Shown here in pieces: positions 62,259 through 64,000 of a DNA stretch of 64,000 nucleotides. The notes below the pieces were generated by a model. It did no database searches. It worked only from the letters and a program-made list of their open reading frames with translations, and was not told where the DNA came from. Source of the stretch: Planctomycetota bacterium (lineage in GTDB: Bacteria > Planctomycetota > Planctomycetia > Planctomycetales > Planctomycetaceae); NCBI GenBank assembly GCA_022600195.1, contig JAHZKX010000045.1:124001-188000 (forward strand), in the 5' to 3' direction. The position numbers and the translations under genes are program-made. Position 1 is the first letter of the stretch; each line of letters begins with the position of its first letter.

Positions 62259-63341
62259 ATGGCAACAGGTTTTGGAATTGTCGGCTGTGGCATGATTTCG
62301 AATTTCCATGCAAAGGCTCTCGAAGAAATTCGGGGAGCCAAACTAGTCGCCTGCTTTGATCGATTTGCAGGATCGGCTGATAAATTTGCAGAAGCGAATG
62401 GTTGCACGGCCTATCATGATTTGGACGAAATGCTGGCAGATCCGAAGGTGGATATTGTCACGATTTGCACTCCCAGTGGTGCGCATATGGAACCGGCTGT
62501 CGCCGCTGCGAAAGCGGGTAAGCATGTGGTGGTGGAAAAGCCGCTGGAAATTACACTGAAGCGTTGTGACGCGATCATTGACGCCTGCAAAAAGAACAAA
62601 GTCAAGCTGGCTACAATTATGCCGTCTCGCTTTGGAACCGCCAATCAGGAATTGAAAAAGGCGATTGATAAAGGTCGGTTTGGAAAACTGACGATGGGCG
62701 ATACCTATGTCAAATGGTGGCGGACCCAGGAATATTACGACAGTGGCGGATGGCGTGGTACATGGCTAATGGATGGAGGCGGCGCGTATATGAATCAGGC
62801 GATTCATAACGTCGATCTCTTATACTGGTTTATGGGTGAAGTCGCCGACGTAAACGGTATGACGGGAACGCTTGCTCATAAACGGATTGAAGTGGAAGAT
62901 ACGGGAGTGGCCACGATTCGTTTTAAGAATGGCGCCCTCGGCGTGATTGAAGCCAGTACCAGTGTTTTTCCAGGTCTGCTCAAGAAAACGGAAATCTCTG
63001 GTACACAGGGAACCGTGATCATTGAACAGGATGATGTTTTGCACTGGGAGTTTCAGAAGGAGCTTGCCAACGACAAAAAAATTCGTAAGGATCTCGCAAA
63101 AAAGAGTGGTAATACGGGCGGCGCCAGTGACCCTTCTGCGATTTCTTACGCAGGACACATGGAGCAGTTGAAAGACTTTATCAAATCGATCAAGTCCGGC
63201 AAGAAACCACTGGTTGATGGAAACGATGGTCGAAAGAGTGTAGAAATTATTCTGGCCATCTATCAATCTTCATGGACGGGAAAACAGGTTTCATTGCCAT
63301 TGAAACGTGATCCCAAAATTCCGAACAAGAAGAAAAAATAA
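62259..63341 (+). CDS. Gfo/Idh/MocA family oxidoreductase
   Basis: NAD(P)-dependent oxidoreductase of 360 residues. The Rossmann motif is GFGIVGCGMIS, followed by 'TICTPSGAHMEPAVAAAKAGKHVVVEKPLEI' in part, with the catalytic-type Lys of EKP present, unlike the paralogue at 49388. 'GGWRGTWLMDGGGAYMNQAIHNVDLLYWFMG' marks the C-terminal domain with the substrate His. AGGAAG lies before the ATG at 62259; the upstream frame to 62181 is unlikely. A strong terminator follows. Substrate unknown. Confidence 0.92.
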   Translation: MATGFGIVGCGMISNFHAKALEEIRGAKLVACFDRFAGSADKFAEANGCTAYHDLDEMLADPKVDIVTICTPSGAHMEPAVAAAKAGKHVVVEKPLEITLKRCDAIIDACKKNKVKLATIMPSRFGTANQELKKAIDKGRFGKLTMGDTYVKWWRTQEYYDSGGWRGTWLMDGGGAYMNQAIHNVDLLYWFMGEVADVNGMTGTLAHKRIEVEDTGVATIRFKNGALGVIEASTSVFPGLLKKTEISGTQGTVIIEQDDVLHWEFQKELANDKKIRKDLAKKSGNTGGASDPSAISYAGHMEQLKDFIKSIKSGKKPLVDGNDGRKSVEIILAIYQSSWTGKQVSLPLKRDPKIPNKKKK

Positions 63342-63373
63342 TCTCTTTTGGAGAGACTGCGATACGCATTCAG

Positions 63374-63408
63374 AAACAGGCTGGCTTTCGAGTCAGCCTG
63401 TTTTTTTG
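63374..63408 (+). terminator. Intrinsic terminator after the oxidoreductase
   Basis: Stem AACAGGCTGGCT / AGTCAGCCTGTT with one G-T pair, loop TTCG and seven T's. Confidence 0.9.
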
Positions 63409-63457
63409 CATATCGAGTTGGAAAATGATGGACTAATTAGTCTTGAAAGAGTCTGAT

Positions 63458-64000
63458 TTACTTGGCAATCATTTTTTGATAAACGGCACGGGCTGTATTG
63501 AGTTGCTTGTGAACATGTTCGTGTTGTTCGGGTGTGGGAATACGGTTCCGTTGATGTAATTCCATTTCCAGTCGGTCGATCCAGGCCAGGAACAATTCTG
63601 CTTCGACGGCTGATTCGACAGGCTGATCGACTACCTCCAAATAGACAGGGTTAGTGTGTGCATAGATCCGATTTGCATGGTGATCAGCGTGTTTGGGACC
63701 CGAAACACGAAATGCAATCCAGCCACTTCGCTCAACCTTGATCGGTTGATCGAAGACGAGATCTCCTTTTTGATTGGGCTTTGTCTTCGAAATGACTTTA
63801 CCATTCAGGATCAATTCCCCTAGATCAAGGGGGAACTGGGAAACTCCTGTTGCCTTGAGCTGCACGTTGCCTGGTTTTGTGAGCTTGATTACAGAGCCTG
63901 CCATCTTGTCGTTGACTTTAAATTCCAGCATCGGGCAATTTGTGACAAAGGAACGACCGGCACGCAATCCGTCGATCCATTTTTGATAGTCCAGTGGGCC
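63458..64000 (-). CDS. CehA/McbA-like metallohydrolase, C-terminal part (start outside window)
   Basis: The frame stays open to the window's right edge on the minus strand, so 180 C-terminal residues are visible. 'DYQKWIDGLRAGRSFVTNCPMLEF' at the start is the pattern that ends the PHP-type catalytic part of CehA/McbA-like proteins (usually GRSFVTNGP), with Cys where Gly is usual. A beta-rich domain (VQLKATGVSQFPLDLGELILNGKVI) and a helical tail ('RIPTPEQHEHVHKQLNTARAVY') follow. Metal ligands must lie upstream. Family members split esters, carbamates or other bonds. A TTG at 63967 is not the true start. Confidence 0.75.
   Translation of the reverse strand, partial: GPLDYQKWIDGLRAGRSFVTNCPMLEFKVNDKMAGSVIKLTKPGNVQLKATGVSQFPLDLGELILNGKVISKTKPNQKGDLVFDQPIKVERSGWIAFRVSGPKHADHHANRIYAHTNPVYLEVVDQPVESAVEAELFLAWIDRLEMELHQRNRIPTPEQHEHVHKQLNTARAVYQKMIAK

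Overview
The window looks like the chromosome of a planctomycete (Planctomycetota, probably Planctomycetales and Gimesia-like). This rests on gene content, since no rRNA is present. It holds a 1741-residue PVC-type protein joining VCBS repeats, a dehydrogenase-type propeller, HEAT repeats, a haem CxxCH site and a DUF1080 domain. It also has DUF1573 and stand-alone DUF1080 secreted proteins, a TIGR03000-like secreted protein, several Gfo/Idh/MocA oxidoreductases, a XylR-type regulator, PQQ-like propeller giants and a soluble Ser/Thr-kinase-type receptor. LpxK indicates lipid A and a Gram-negative envelope. Composition is moderate in GC and most genes have a recognisable GGAG/AGGA-type ribosome binding site. 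No tRNA, rRNA, CRISPR array, transposase or prophage was recognised.

Layout. 1-6.6 kb: end of an unknown gene, an unknown helical protein, a methyltransferase, then (minus) a membrane Ser/Thr kinase overlapping apt, and a short CbiX chelatase. 6.6-11.9 kb: DUF1573 protein, a gene-poor kilobase, a secreted Cys/His-repeat protein, lpxK and a secreted cupredoxin-like protein. 12-20.8 kb: two related TPR/PQQ-propeller secreted proteins separated by a secreted peroxiredoxin, then a convergent MoxR-type ATPase. 21-27 kb: housekeeping genes (CBS protein, frr, pgk, phyH-like, queG, dapB). 27-29.1 kb: a small accessory patch with three copies of a dispersed intergenic repeat around a duplicated membrane protein, a membrane-tailed SMI1/KNR4 (SUKH) protein and another small membrane protein. 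29.1-33 kb: a deacetylase-like/VCBS protein and an ExeA-type ATPase paired with a one-TM protein.

33.2-40.6 kb is a complete phosphate regulon: histidine kinase, pstSCAB, phoU and a PhoB-like regulator. The kinase and regulator genes sit at opposite ends, and an iterated motif lies upstream of pstS. 40.7-41.7 kb is an iron-storage pair: a bacterioferritin-associated ferredoxin with an almost consensus sigma70 promoter followed by a perfect 7-1-7 Fur-type palindrome, convergent with a bacterioferritin whose ferroxidase site looks incomplete. 42-46.4 kb: DUF1080 protein, small lipoprotein, cold-shock protein with hairpins in its leader, FAH-family hydrolase and purM.

46.5-56.7 kb looks like a sugar-metabolism locus: a membrane acyltransferase, XylR-type regulator, Gfo/Idh/MocA oxidoreductase, the multidomain CxxCH/DUF1080 protein and a sugar-phosphate isomerase/epimerase-like protein. 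The divergent promoter region carries an exact 10-bp inverted pair that could be the regulator's operator. 56.8-64 kb: TPR glycosyltransferase-like protein, a PilZ-like candidate, SirB1-family protein, tyrS, a second Gfo/Idh/MocA oxidoreductase and the C-terminal part of a CehA/McbA-like protein cut by the window edge.

The best leads are the iron-regulated bfd promoter and degenerate bacterioferritin, the 27-29 kb repeat/SUKH patch, the Pho-type iterated operator, the paired propeller proteins and the Cys/His-repeat protein. I did not find a clearly new multi-gene system; all functional calls come from reading motifs, not from searches.
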